Below are positions 25,075 to 33,313 of a stretch of DNA of 46,027 nucleotides, piece after piece. How positions within the stretch are numbered: the stretch's first letter is position 1; each line of letters opens with the position of its first letter. The DNA comes from Acidimicrobiaceae bacterium (GTDB taxonomy: Bacteria; Actinomycetota; Acidimicrobiia; Acidimicrobiales; Poriferisodalaceae), in the NCBI GenBank assembly GCA_002719335.1, contig PBHE01000015.1:11252-57278 (forward strand), read 5' to 3'. Both the position numbers and the translations under genes were made by a program. The notes under the pieces are model-generated. The model had not been told where the DNA came from. It saw only the letters and a list, made by a program, of their open reading frames with translations, and searched no databases.

Positions 25075-27777
25075 TCAGTAGGTGCTGGTAGACCAAGGAT
25101 CAGTTAAAGCGGTGACAAGTCCATAACGCTTGATTGCATCACTCACCACCAAATGTTCACACCGGCCCAGGGCAACGAGTCGCGTCAACACGCACACGAC
25201 GATGTGCTGGGCACTGACCTCAAAATGTTCCCTCAGACGCTCCCTGGTGTCGCTTCGACCGAACCCGTCTGTCCCCAGCGACGCGTAGTCACGCCCGACC
25301 CATCGAGAAATTTGGTCAGGAACTGACCTCATGAAATCAGTGACTGCTACAACCGGTCCTGTCCCCCCACCAAGCTGCCTCGTCACAAACGGGACGCGAA
25401 TCGGATCCTCTGGGTGCAACAAATTGTGACGTTCGGCGGACAGCGCCTCATCTCTCAAAGCTTTGAACGACGTCGCACTCCATAGATCGGCGCCCACATC
25501 ATGATTTTCGGCCAATAGATCCACAGCTGATCTCGCCGCAGCCTGCGACGGACCAGAAAAAATAATCGTTGCTCTATGAGAATGACCCGAGGGAGCATCC
25601 GCAAATCTGTACAAGCCGGCGAGTAGAGCGCCACGATCAAGATCTGATGGAGCTTTCGGCTGGAGATAGTTTTCGTTGTATACAGCGAGGTAATAAAAGA
25701 TGTCCTCGTTGTCGACGAACATTCGTCTCAAACCGTCGTCAACAATTATTCCTAATTCATACGCGAACGCGGGGTCGTAAGCCTGGCACGGCGGTACCGC
25801 AGAAGCGAGTAACAGCGAATGGCCGTCCTGGTGTTGGAGACCTTCTCCCATCAGGGTTGTCCGCCCCGCTGTGGCACCCACCAAAAACCCGCGTCCCCTC
25901 ATGTCCGCTAAAGACCAAATGGCATCCCCGACTCGTTGAAAGCCAAACATCGAATAGAACGTATAGAACGGCACCATCGGAACACCGCGCGTCGCATACG
26001 AAGTCGCGGCCGCAGTGAAACTTGCCAGAGCGCCCGCTTCGGTAATTCCCTCTTCGAGTAGCTGTCCATCTTGACGTTCGCTGTAGGAGAGGAGAAGGTC
26101 GTGATCGACGGGCTCATACAGTTGGCCTTGACTCGCATAAATACCGATTTCTCGGAAAAGCGAATCCATTCCAAAGGTGCGGCCTTCGTCAGGAATGATC
26201 GGTACCACCCGCTCACCGAAACCCTCTTCCCTTGTCAATGCCCTGAGCAATCGAATAAACGCCATAGTGGTCGAAACGTGCTGGTCGCCTGAACCTGCGC
26301 CCATTTCTTCAAACGGTTTACGACTTGGTTGGGGAAGAGACTTGCGTCGCCACGAACCGTCGCGAGCAGGTAACAGCCCCCCTAACTCTCGGCGCCGCGC
26401 AAGTAAGTATTCCAGTTCGTCGGAACCCTGAGCGGGGCGGTAGTAAGGAGGGTGATCGGTGTCAAAATCCTCGGGGATCTCAGATTCAAGATGCAATCTG
26501 GTCCGAATTATTGACAGTTGCTCCCGAGAAAGTTTCTTGATTTGGTGGGTGGCGTTTCTAGCTTCCAGATCGGGACCCAGAGTCCAGCCCTTGACCGTCT
26601 TAGTGAGTATTACCGTGGGGCTACCCTCGTGCTCGACTGCCGCCCGATAAGCCGCGTAGAGCTTCTTGTAATCGTGACCACCTCGAGGTAGCTGCTGGAG
26701 ATCTTCATCGGAAAGATGTTCGACCATTTGTCGCAATCGCGGATCAGGTCCAAAGAAATGTTCCCGGATATAGGCTCCGCTCTCAACGGAATAACGCTGA
26801 TACTCACCGTCCACGGTTTCGAGCATCTTGTTGGCAAGCACACCGTCGACATCTCGAGCGAGAAGTTCATCCCACCGCCCTCCCCAGATGACCTTGATTA
26901 CGTTCCAACCTGAACCCCGAAAATTCGCTTCTAACTCCTGGATGATTTTTCCGTTGCCTCGAACCGGACCGTCGAGACGTTGAAGATTGCAATTGACCAC
27001 AAATATCAAATTGTCGAGTCGTTCCCGAGCCGCAAGATGTAACGCTCCCAGCGTCTCCGGTTCGTCAGTTTCTCCGTCACCGACGAACGCCCAAACTTTG
27101 GATTCAGAGGTGTCATCGATCCGTCGGTGATGAAGGTAACGATTGAAACGCGCGTGATAGATCGCAGAAATAGGACCTAAGCCCATCGACACGGTCGGAT
27201 ACTCCCAGAAATCGGGCATGAGTCTGGGATGAGGATACGACGATAGCCCTGACCTACCGATCTCTCTGCGAAAATGGTCGAGGTCTTCGTCGTTTAACCG
27301 ACCATCGAGATAAGCCCTCGCGTATATACCGGGAGCTGCATGTCCTTGAATGTAAATATGGTCCCCGGGTTTCCCATCCTCTTTCCCTTTCCAAAAATGG
27401 TTGAAACCGACGTCGTACAACGCTGCTGAACTAGCGAAGGTGCTCAGATGACCGCCTATTCCGTCTGCCCACGTGTTGGCGTGAGTCACCATTGCGACGG
27501 CGTTCCAGCGAATGAATGCCCTAAGGCGCCTCTCGATGTATTCATCACCTGGAAACCAGGGTTCATCATCTGGTGCGATGGTGTTGATATAGGGAGATGA
27601 AACTGTTGCTGGAAAGTCGACCTGTAACTGGCGTGCGGCGGTCATTAGGCGCCTGATGAGAAACCGTGCTCGATTTTTCCCCCGTTCTTCGACCACCGCT
27701 GCGAACGATTGCACCCACTCGTCAGTCTCTTCCGGGTCGACGTCAGGCGTCTGTTCGTTGAAACCATCGAACAACAT
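25075..27777 (-). CDS. aceE: Pyruvate dehydrogenase E1 component, homodimeric (AceE)
   Basis: A 900-residue thiamine-diphosphate enzyme that decarboxylates pyruvate and acetylates the lipoyl group of the E2 subunit. The ThDP motif GDGETDEPETLGALHLA followed by VVNCNLQRLDGPVRGN is visible, as are GGHDYKKLYAAY, the AGRTTLMGEGLQHQDGHSLL block and the C-terminal DGFGRSDTRERLREHFEV. I chose the ATG at 27777 (MLFDGFNEQTPDVDPEE), with a GAGG site; the longer frame to 27858 adds unlikely residues. It is likely served by the lpdA and acyltransferase genes at 30592-33313 and the lipoate genes after them. Confidence 0.96.
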   Translation of the reverse strand: MLFDGFNEQTPDVDPEETDEWVQSFAAVVEERGKNRARFLIRRLMTAARQLQVDFPATVSSPYINTIAPDDEPWFPGDEYIERRLRAFIRWNAVAMVTHANTWADGIGGHLSTFASSAALYDVGFNHFWKGKEDGKPGDHIYIQGHAAPGIYARAYLDGRLNDEDLDHFRREIGRSGLSSYPHPRLMPDFWEYPTVSMGLGPISAIYHARFNRYLHHRRIDDTSESKVWAFVGDGETDEPETLGALHLAARERLDNLIFVVNCNLQRLDGPVRGNGKIIQELEANFRGSGWNVIKVIWGGRWDELLARDVDGVLANKMLETVDGEYQRYSVESGAYIREHFFGPDPRLRQMVEHLSDEDLQQLPRGGHDYKKLYAAYRAAVEHEGSPTVILTKTVKGWTLGPDLEARNATHQIKKLSREQLSIIRTRLHLESEIPEDFDTDHPPYYRPAQGSDELEYLLARRRELGGLLPARDGSWRRKSLPQPSRKPFEEMGAGSGDQHVSTTMAFIRLLRALTREEGFGERVVPIIPDEGRTFGMDSLFREIGIYASQGQLYEPVDHDLLLSYSERQDGQLLEEGITEAGALASFTAAATSYATRGVPMVPFYTFYSMFGFQRVGDAIWSLADMRGRGFLVGATAGRTTLMGEGLQHQDGHSLLLASAVPPCQAYDPAFAYELGIIVDDGLRRMFVDNEDIFYYLAVYNENYLQPKAPSDLDRGALLAGLYRFADAPSGHSHRATIIFSGPSQAAARSAVDLLAENHDVGADLWSATSFKALRDEALSAERHNLLHPEDPIRVPFVTRQLGGGTGPVVAVTDFMRSVPDQISRWVGRDYASLGTDGFGRSDTRERLREHFEVSAQHIVVCVLTRLVALGRCEHLVVSDAIKRYGLVTALTDPWSTSTY

Positions 27778-27857
27778 GCATCTATCCTCGCATTCAGAGA
27801 ACATGCTTTGCTCAACCTGCACGTTTTTGACACGCCAGTGAGCTAGGAAGTACAGCA

Positions 27858-28871
27858 ATGGTGACCGAAGTATTCACTGATGGGGCGTGCCTGGGTAACC
27901 CAGGCCCCGGCGGGTGGGCATTTGTCGTAGACCAGGGACCATGGTCATCGGGATTCGAGCCACACACCACCAACCAGCGAATGGAGCTCACCGCGGCTAG
28001 CGCGGCCGTGCAGACCCTGGAAGGTCCGCTGTGTGTTCACAGTGACTCGACTTATGTCGTCAACTGTTTTGTTCAAGAGTGGTGGAAGGGATGGCTCCGA
28101 AGAGGCTGGAAGAACTCAAAAAAGGAACCCGTTGCGAACCGCGACTTGTGGGAGCCGTTTATTGAGTTGGTGAATGCTCGGGCCGACGTGGAATTCGTTT
28201 GGGTGAAGGGACACTCGGGCCACCGCCTTAATGACGCCGCGGATCAACTCGCTACAGCCGCAGCAGCTGAACAAAAACATCAATCAGGGGGCATCTTCAC
28301 CGATGCCATCGTCAGAGGGCTAGACGGAGATGGTCCCTCGACCACCTCGGATAGCGAAAATCAAATCACAAACAGTGCCCACTCGGTCGCTGTTTTCGGC
28401 CATAGGCCACCCGAACTTGGTGGATACGGAGAAAATTCGATCACCATGTCCGTACGCCGCCGCCTTATAGAACTGCTACGCGCCAAGCTAGAAATGCACC
28501 CAGACCTTCAGGTGATAACAGGTCTGGGACTTGGTGTTGAAATGCTTGCCGCTGAAGCGGCGGCAGCTGCCGCAGTTCCGTACGTGGTGGCACTCGCGTT
28601 CGAAGGCATGGAACGACGCTGGCCCGACGCAACACAAAGACGCTACAGCGAGCTGCTCGCAGGAGCTCGATCAATCATCACCGTCAACCCTGAGGTACCG
28701 AAAACCAGTTCGGAGTTTGCGAAGGCGATGGGCCGGCGCGACGACGCCATACTTCGGTACGCCGCCGAAGCTGTCCTCGTCCGGCACGGGGACGACCGCA
28801 CACTGGGCGATTTGCAACGCAAACTCGAAAGAAACCTCGAAGAAGATGTTTGGGTGATGGATCCTAAGTGA
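27858..28871 (+). CDS. RNase HI fused to a SLOG (YspA/DUF1273-like) domain
   Basis: A 337-residue two-domain protein. Residues 1-135 are type 1 RNase H with the complete catalytic set Asp8 (TDGACLGNPG), Glu43 (RMELTA), Asp63 (HSDSTYV), His119 and Asp126 (LNDAADQLA); it cuts RNA in RNA-DNA hybrids. A linker of about 35 residues follows. Residues about 175-335 match the SLOG Rossmann-like family: VAVFGHRPPELGGYG, VITGLGLGVEMLAAEAAAAA, and RYSELLAGARSIITV. SLOG proteins bind nucleotide-derived ligands or process them, and many sit in conflict systems. The fusion may couple hybrid removal to a nucleotide signal. It is divergent from aceE. Confidence 0.88.
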   Translation: MVTEVFTDGACLGNPGPGGWAFVVDQGPWSSGFEPHTTNQRMELTAASAAVQTLEGPLCVHSDSTYVVNCFVQEWWKGWLRRGWKNSKKEPVANRDLWEPFIELVNARADVEFVWVKGHSGHRLNDAADQLATAAAAEQKHQSGGIFTDAIVRGLDGDGPSTTSDSENQITNSAHSVAVFGHRPPELGGYGENSITMSVRRRLIELLRAKLEMHPDLQVITGLGLGVEMLAAEAAAAAAVPYVVALAFEGMERRWPDATQRRYSELLAGARSIITVNPEVPKTSSEFAKAMGRRDDAILRYAAEAVLVRHGDDRTLGDLQRKLERNLEEDVWVMDPK

Positions 28872-28882
28872 GTTTGCTGAAC

Positions 28883-29350
28883 TCACTTCGTCGCTCGTCC
28901 GCGGACCGAACCCAGATCGTGGGCTGTAACGACACAAAGCACCTTTCTGTCATCGTGCCATGACTGTTCACTAGGGGCGTACCCAGTTATGGCTACGTGC
29001 ACCGGGTCAAAAACATGCCCAGTAGCGATCCGAAACCGATCAATGCACCCGGTCTCAGCGACCTGTGCGACGCTTTTGTTTCCCGGCCAGTCGGTGTCCG
29101 CCAACTCCAAAATCGCAAACACTTCGGCGTTGTGGTCATCCTCACACGGAACGGCATCAACGGTTTCGATTTCATCGGTACCCAGAACGAAGCAATCTCC
29201 AGGTATTAACCGAAGTACGCCGACCTCACCACCCACCGTTATGCGACCCGACGAATCGCGCACCGACTGATCGTCCAGCGAGACCCCCACAGCACTTGTG
29301 CAACCAGCGGCTCCCACCAGCGCACACAACGCTGCCACCGCGAATTTCAC
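28883..29350 (-). CDS. Septum-formation-like (PF13845-type) lipoprotein
   Basis: A 155-residue secreted lipoprotein. I chose the GTG at 29350, which overlaps the upstream gene stop by 4 nt; the first 17 residues (KFAVAALCALVGAAGC) then form a typical signal peptide ending in the lipobox GAAGC, with the lipidated Cys17. The mature part contains GDCFVLGTDEIETVDAVPCEDDHNAEVFAI and a later GCIDRF, the Cys-paired pattern of actinobacterial septum-formation domain proteins. Role inferred from family only. Confidence 0.75.
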   Translation of the reverse strand: MKFAVAALCALVGAAGCTSAVGVSLDDQSVRDSSGRITVGGEVGVLRLIPGDCFVLGTDEIETVDAVPCEDDHNAEVFAILELADTDWPGNKSVAQVAETGCIDRFRIATGHVFDPVHVAITGYAPSEQSWHDDRKVLCVVTAHDLGSVRGRATK

Positions 29351-29787
29351 TCGCTCGTCGACTCGACTAACCCCGCGAGCTGTTGCAACGTCTGTTCCAT
29401 GTTCCTCAGGTGGCGCCGAGGATAACCCAGTATGTGAATCGCAATAGGCAAACGAGATGTCGACCAATCAAATGTTTCCGTTACGAGCGTCTGCTCGCCA
29501 GTCGACTCCAACTCGTACCTCCACCTATGGCCACCCAAATGTCCCCACGCGATTAAGCGACCTTCTTCAAACTCATACACTCGGCTCTTAATCCGATAGG
29601 GGATCCCGTATCGCATTTTCATAGCGAACGTGCTGCCTAGCGCTAAACGAGTTTGCTCTCCTACGTGGCCTCGCACCGTGTTCGACCCGTCAATCGCCGC
29701 ATGCCTAGAAGGGTCCGCCAAGATATCGAAAATGAGGGACGCCTCAGCTGAAATGAGAAGTTCGCTACTTATAGCTCGGTAAGCCAT
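29347..29787 (-). CDS. SRPBCC (START-like) family protein
   Basis: A 146-residue helix-grip protein: SSELLISAEASLIFDILADPSRH at the N-terminus and WRYELESTGEQTLVTETFDWS in the C-terminal half, as in polyketide cyclase/dehydrase-like proteins that bind hydrophobic ligands. Ligand unknown. TAGGTT ends 6 nt before the ATG, suggesting a leaderless transcript. It is coupled to the lipoprotein gene downstream by a 4-nt overlap. Confidence 0.85.
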   Translation of the reverse strand: MAYRAISSELLISAEASLIFDILADPSRHAAIDGSNTVRGHVGEQTRLALGSTFAMKMRYGIPYRIKSRVYEFEEGRLIAWGHLGGHRWRYELESTGEQTLVTETFDWSTSRLPIAIHILGYPRRHLRNMEQTLQQLAGLVESTSE

Positions 29788-29821
29788 CTTCAGAACCTAG
29801 CTGGCTGTTCATCATGCATTG

Positions 29822-30382
29822 TCATGTACCCGATTTGAACAATTTGTCGGGTATCCGGCCCCGTCCGCGGTATACGCCCCCCTCATGATCGAAGAAAATC
29901 CATGCAGGCTGACCAGAAACTCCGAAATAGTTCCAGAGACTTCCATCGACATCTTCGATCTGAGGTATGTGACTGAGGTGGTGACGTTCAACAAATAACT
30001 CATATGCCAGACGAACATCTCGACCGGGTATCCCGACTATGGCGACGTCGACTTCACTTGTGAGAGCGGCGACCGCCGCTGCTTCCCGGTTGCAAGTCTC
30101 TCACCATGGCGCCCAGAACCATAAAAGAACTTCTTTTCCCGCTAACGACATCGGGTCAAACATTTCTCCGCCGAGAGTCGAACTCTCAAGGACTGCTAAC
30201 TCGACCGGCAACTTGTTTTGCACCTTCTCCACTGGTGCAGAGTCACGATCCGCAAGCACATAGTGCTGCTTTGACACTGACACAGTCCCACTACTGAGAA
30301 CATGGGACTCGCTACCGCTTGAGCACGCGCACACCGCCAAAATCGATAGGCACAGCACTGCGTTGTGAAGGAGTGCTCTCAC
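29822..30382 (-). CDS. Predicted selenoprotein: secreted TlpA/DsbE-like thioredoxin-fold lipoprotein with U-x-x-C active site
   Basis: On the minus strand a 186-codon frame is interrupted only by a TGA at 30103-30101 (codon 94). The flanking residues read LLWFWAPW-TGA-ETCNREAA, so the TGA sits exactly where the first Cys of a thioredoxin WCxxC site should be; the second, Cys97, is present. After the TGA the frame continues with a TlpA/DsbE fold: VAIVGIPGRD, DVDGSLWNYFGVSGQPAW with the cis-proline (159), and IFFDHEG, then a genuine TGA stop at 29824-29822. Residues 1-20 are a signal peptide with a lipobox (VCAC). The resemblance is to mycobacterial Mpt53/DsbE-like proteins, which act on exported disulfides. 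A GTG start at 30382 has TAGCCT 7 nt upstream. No selA, selB, selC or selD is in the window. Confidence 0.8.
30056..30100 (-). promoter_or_regulatory. Putative bacterial SECIS hairpin directly downstream of the in-frame TGA
   Basis: In the 45 nt after the TGA, AGCGGC and GCCGCT form a perfect 6-bp stem closed by the four-base loop GGUC (forward positions 30065-30080). The loop begins 27 nt after the TGA and starts with G, which fits the description of bacterial SECIS elements (hairpin soon after UGA, G in the apical loop; the E. coli fdhF loop also contains GGUC). A second helix, ACUUG with CAAGU, encloses it (30093-30097 with 30056-30060). It is coding sequence at the same time, and folding was judged by eye. 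Confidence 0.6.
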
Positions 30383-30432
30383 ACCGCAAAGGCTATGTGC
30401 CAGAAGCTGCAAGAACGCTAGATTCAGCAGAT
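30383..30432. promoter_or_regulatory. Divergent promoter region with two leaderless-type starts
   Basis: Toward the selenoprotein gene (minus strand), TAGCCT (30395-30390) ends 7 nt before the GTG at 30382. Toward the small membrane protein (plus strand), TAGATT (30419-30424) ends 8 nt before the GTG at 30433. No ribosome site precedes either. The 50-bp interval therefore looks like a compact bidirectional promoter. Confidence 0.5.
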
Positions 30433-30522
30433 GTGAGTACCCGAGCTTTGATCATTGCGGCCCTAGCGGCAGGTCTGATGATCCTCCTAGCGTTTGCAGC
30501 ACAGGTCCTCATCGCGGCGTAG
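30433..30522 (+). CDS. 29-residue single-pass membrane peptide, divergent from the selenoprotein
   Basis: From GTG 30433 to the TAG at 30520-30522 the sequence encodes 29 residues, nearly all a hydrophobic segment (ALIIAALAAGLMILLAFAAQVLIAA) after a short polar start. A TAGATT box 8 nt upstream of the GTG supports a leaderless transcript, which is the main argument that this tiny frame is real. It may be a small partner of the membrane-attached thioredoxin-like protein; I infer this only from adjacency. Confidence 0.5.
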   Translation: MSTRALIIAALAAGLMILLAFAAQVLIAA

Positions 30523-30591
30523 GTCGTTGTCGGAGTCAACTGACAAACTGAGACGAACTCACCGCCACCCGCAGATACGATTGGCCTCAGT

Positions 30592-31995
30592 ATGAGTTCA
30601 AACCATTTCGATCTAGTCGTTGTAGGCGGAGGACCTGCGGGGTATGCAGCGGCATTAGCCGCGTCATCTTCGAGTCTTAGTGTCGGCCTAGTTGAGCGAG
30701 ATCTCTTGGGCGGAACGTGTTTGCATCGCGGGTGCATACCAGCCAAGGAGCTTCTCGAAACGGCAACTGTGCATCGCACCGTTATGCATGCAGGGGAATT
30801 TGGGGTGATCACATCTGCGCCAACCCTCGACTTTTCTGCAACCCAAAATCGGAAACGCGCGGTCATTGATCGTCTGTTCAAAGGAGTGAACCAACTTCTA
30901 CAAAGCAAGGAAGTGAAGGTTTTCTCTGGGACGGGGCGCCTAGAAACTGGTCGAACGGTCACGGTGCAGCACAGTGACGGAACCGAACAAACACTCACCG
31001 CTGAATCGGTTCTTCTTGCTGCGGGTTCCGTACCGCGAACCATCCCGGGTTTTGAAATCGACGGTGAAATCGTTTTGACGTCGAACGAAGTCCTAGACCT
31101 ACAAGCACTACCAGAGAGTGCAGCCATCGTCGGGGGAGGAGCAATCGGGTGTGAGTTCGCCTCAATGCTGGCAGACCTTGGAAGTGAAATAACCATCTTG
31201 GAATCAATGAATCAACTGATCCCCGGCGCCGACAGCGATATAGCGAAGACCCTGAAACGTTCTTTCGAGAAGAGAGGAATCACATCGATCACCGGTGTCG
31301 CCGTGAGTGGCCATTCTCCTCGCACCGGGGGGACGACCGTTCATCTCAAGGACGGGACTGACATAGACGTCGAAATGGTGATCGTATGCGTGGGCCGGAG
31401 ACCCTTTGGGGATCATCTCGGGCTTGAAGGCACCTCCATAGAAGTTGACGAAAGCGGATTCGTTGTAGTCGACGAACTGTGTCGGACAGCAGAAGACCAC
31501 GTTTATGCAATTGGGGACTTAATAGATACCCCCCAACTCGCGCACGTTGGCTTTGCTGAAGCGATGCTCGCTGTTCGCGACATACTCGGGGAAAACCCAC
31601 CTCCGATCGATTATCCCAAAGTGCCGTGGGCTATCTATTGCCACCCCGAAGTTGCTTTCGCGGGCATGACTGAAGAACAGGCGCGACAAGCTGGCCATGA
31701 TGTCGTCGTAGCGCAGCATCGCTTTGCTGGCAACGCCCGGGCAATGATCGTCAACGAAAGTGACGGAATCATCAAAGTCGTTGCTGAGCGACGCCCTGAC
31801 GGGAGTTCAGGACAACTCCTGGGAGTACACCTCGTCGGTCCATGGGCAACTGAACAACTAAGCCAGGGCTACCTAGCGGTCAACTGGGAGGCAACAATCG
31901 ACGAGATCGCCGAATTTATTCAGCCTCACCCGACTCTTTCAGAACTATTCGGCGAGGCCGTCCTGGAACTCGCTGGTCGAGCGCTCCACGGATAG
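30592..31995 (+). CDS. lpdA: Dihydrolipoamide dehydrogenase (E3)
   Basis: A 467-residue flavoprotein that reoxidises dihydrolipoyl groups with NAD+. FAD-binding GGGPAGYAAALAA is at residues 12-24, the redox-active disulfide Cys43-x4-Cys48 (GGTCLHRGCIP) follows, the NAD-binding GGGAIGCEFASMLADLG and the second FAD block YAIGDLID come next, and the C-terminal active-site His is in IQPHPTLSELFGEA. Full length. TACGAT lies 10 nt before the ATG. It is followed after 4 nt by the acyltransferase gene. Confidence 0.96.
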   Translation: MSSNHFDLVVVGGGPAGYAAALAASSSSLSVGLVERDLLGGTCLHRGCIPAKELLETATVHRTVMHAGEFGVITSAPTLDFSATQNRKRAVIDRLFKGVNQLLQSKEVKVFSGTGRLETGRTVTVQHSDGTEQTLTAESVLLAAGSVPRTIPGFEIDGEIVLTSNEVLDLQALPESAAIVGGGAIGCEFASMLADLGSEITILESMNQLIPGADSDIAKTLKRSFEKRGITSITGVAVSGHSPRTGGTTVHLKDGTDIDVEMVIVCVGRRPFGDHLGLEGTSIEVDESGFVVVDELCRTAEDHVYAIGDLIDTPQLAHVGFAEAMLAVRDILGENPPPIDYPKVPWAIYCHPEVAFAGMTEEQARQAGHDVVVAQHRFAGNARAMIVNESDGIIKVVAERRPDGSSGQLLGVHLVGPWATEQLSQGYLAVNWEATIDEIAEFIQPHPTLSELFGEAVLELAGRALHG

Positions 31996-31999
31996 AGCC

Positions 32000-33313
32000 A
32001 TGACACTCATCAATGTCGAACTCCCTAAACTGGGCGAAACGGTAGAAGAAGGCACCATCACCCGCTGGTTCAAACAAGTCGGTGACACCGTCACCGTTGA
32101 CGAGTTGCTCTACGAAATTTCAACCGAAAAAGTTGATGCCGAAGTTCCATCACCAGTTACAGGAACCATCATCGAACTCAAAGTTGCAGAAGGGGAGACA
32201 ATTCCGGTGGGGACTGTCTTGGCAGTCGTTGAAGGTGAGCTCGCAGGCGTCACCCCCGAAGCCGCTGGCCCCAAGGCCCAAGCACAGATTTCCGACGATC
32301 CCCCTCAGTCGTCGCGGGAAACTCCGACCAAACCTAACGCCGACGTGACCTCAACTCGTTCAAATCAGAGTACAAAGCGACGTGACACCCAAAGCATCAC
32401 CAATGACCGTCGCCTCCTATCGCCGGTTGTTCGCCGCCTGATAAAAGAACATGGGCTTGAGCTAGCAGGCTTCCAGGGCTCAGGTAGGGGAGGCCGCATC
32501 ACAAGAAACGACGTGCTCAAGGTCATCGACGAACGTCACCGCGACGGACGCGAAACGTCCAGCTCCCAACCAAGCATTGAAACCAAACCCCGAACGTCCG
32601 GAGAATCGAACTACGTAGCTTTCAACAGCATTCGGCGCGCCACAGCGGGTCACATGGCCCGCTCGGCTCATTCCTCGCCCCACGCAATGACAGTTATGGA
32701 AGTGGACTACGAGAATGTCGAAAAGGTGAGATCTGCGCACCGGGAAACGTGGCGAGCCGAGCATGGCTTTAGCCTTACCTACCTGCCCTTCGTTATGAGG
32801 GCGGTGGTCGAAGCGCTCGAAGAGTGGCCCTACCTCAATGCCTCAGTTGAAGACGAAGGGTTGAGCGTCCACACCGACATCAACATAGGTGTGGCAGTCG
32901 ACCTCAACCACGAGGGATTGATTGTTCCCGTCGTTCGACAAGCCGACGGCCTCCGACTTGAGGCACTGGCGCAAGCAGTGAACAATCTGGCGTCAGGTGC
33001 ACGAAACCGGCGCCTCAGTTTGGACGACATCAGCGGCGGTACCTTCACCATCTCCAACAACGGAGCCTTCGGTACATACACCACCGCCGCAATCATCAAC
33101 CAACCTCAGGTAGCAGTACTTTCCACCGATGGCGTGACCCGACGCCCAGTCGTCGTCACTGACCGATTCGGCAACGAGAGCATCACAGTCCACTCAGTAG
33201 GGCATTTAGCGATGGCCTGGGATCACAGAGCTTTCGACGGGAGTTACGCGGCCGGCTTTCTCACAACCATTAAGCGCGCCATCGAAACTCGAGACTGGGA
33301 AGTGGAACTCTAG
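32000..33313 (+). CDS. Dihydrolipoamide acyltransferase (E2 of a 2-oxoacid dehydrogenase complex)
   Basis: A 437-residue E2 protein. Residues 1-80 are a lipoyl domain with the lipoylated Lys44 (EISTEKVDAEVPSP); a charged, proline-poor linker follows; the E3/E1-binding domain is around residues 138-178 (LLSPVVRRLIKEHGLELAGFQGSGRGGRITRNDVLKVID); and the catalytic domain ends with HLAMAWDHRAFDGSYAAGFL carrying His409 and Asp413. There is one lipoyl domain only. Whether it serves pyruvate, 2-oxoglutarate or branched-chain acids is not decidable from sequence, but aceE nearby favours pyruvate. It abuts the lipBA fusion with no gap. Confidence 0.93.
   Translation: MTLINVELPKLGETVEEGTITRWFKQVGDTVTVDELLYEISTEKVDAEVPSPVTGTIIELKVAEGETIPVGTVLAVVEGELAGVTPEAAGPKAQAQISDDPPQSSRETPTKPNADVTSTRSNQSTKRRDTQSITNDRRLLSPVVRRLIKEHGLELAGFQGSGRGGRITRNDVLKVIDERHRDGRETSSSQPSIETKPRTSGESNYVAFNSIRRATAGHMARSAHSSPHAMTVMEVDYENVEKVRSAHRETWRAEHGFSLTYLPFVMRAVVEALEEWPYLNASVEDEGLSVHTDINIGVAVDLNHEGLIVPVVRQADGLRLEALAQAVNNLASGARNRRLSLDDISGGTFTISNNGAFGTYTTAAIINQPQVAVLSTDGVTRRPVVVTDRFGNESITVHSVGHLAMAWDHRAFDGSYAAGFLTTIKRAIETRDWEVEL

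Noticed and set aside
29822-30382. Reading the thioredoxin-like gene as an ordinary pseudogene with a nonsense mutation
   Set aside because: The stop falls exactly on the active-site cysteine codon, no other frame damage exists and a SECIS-like hairpin follows, so a selenoprotein is the better reading, although only genome-wide data can settle it.
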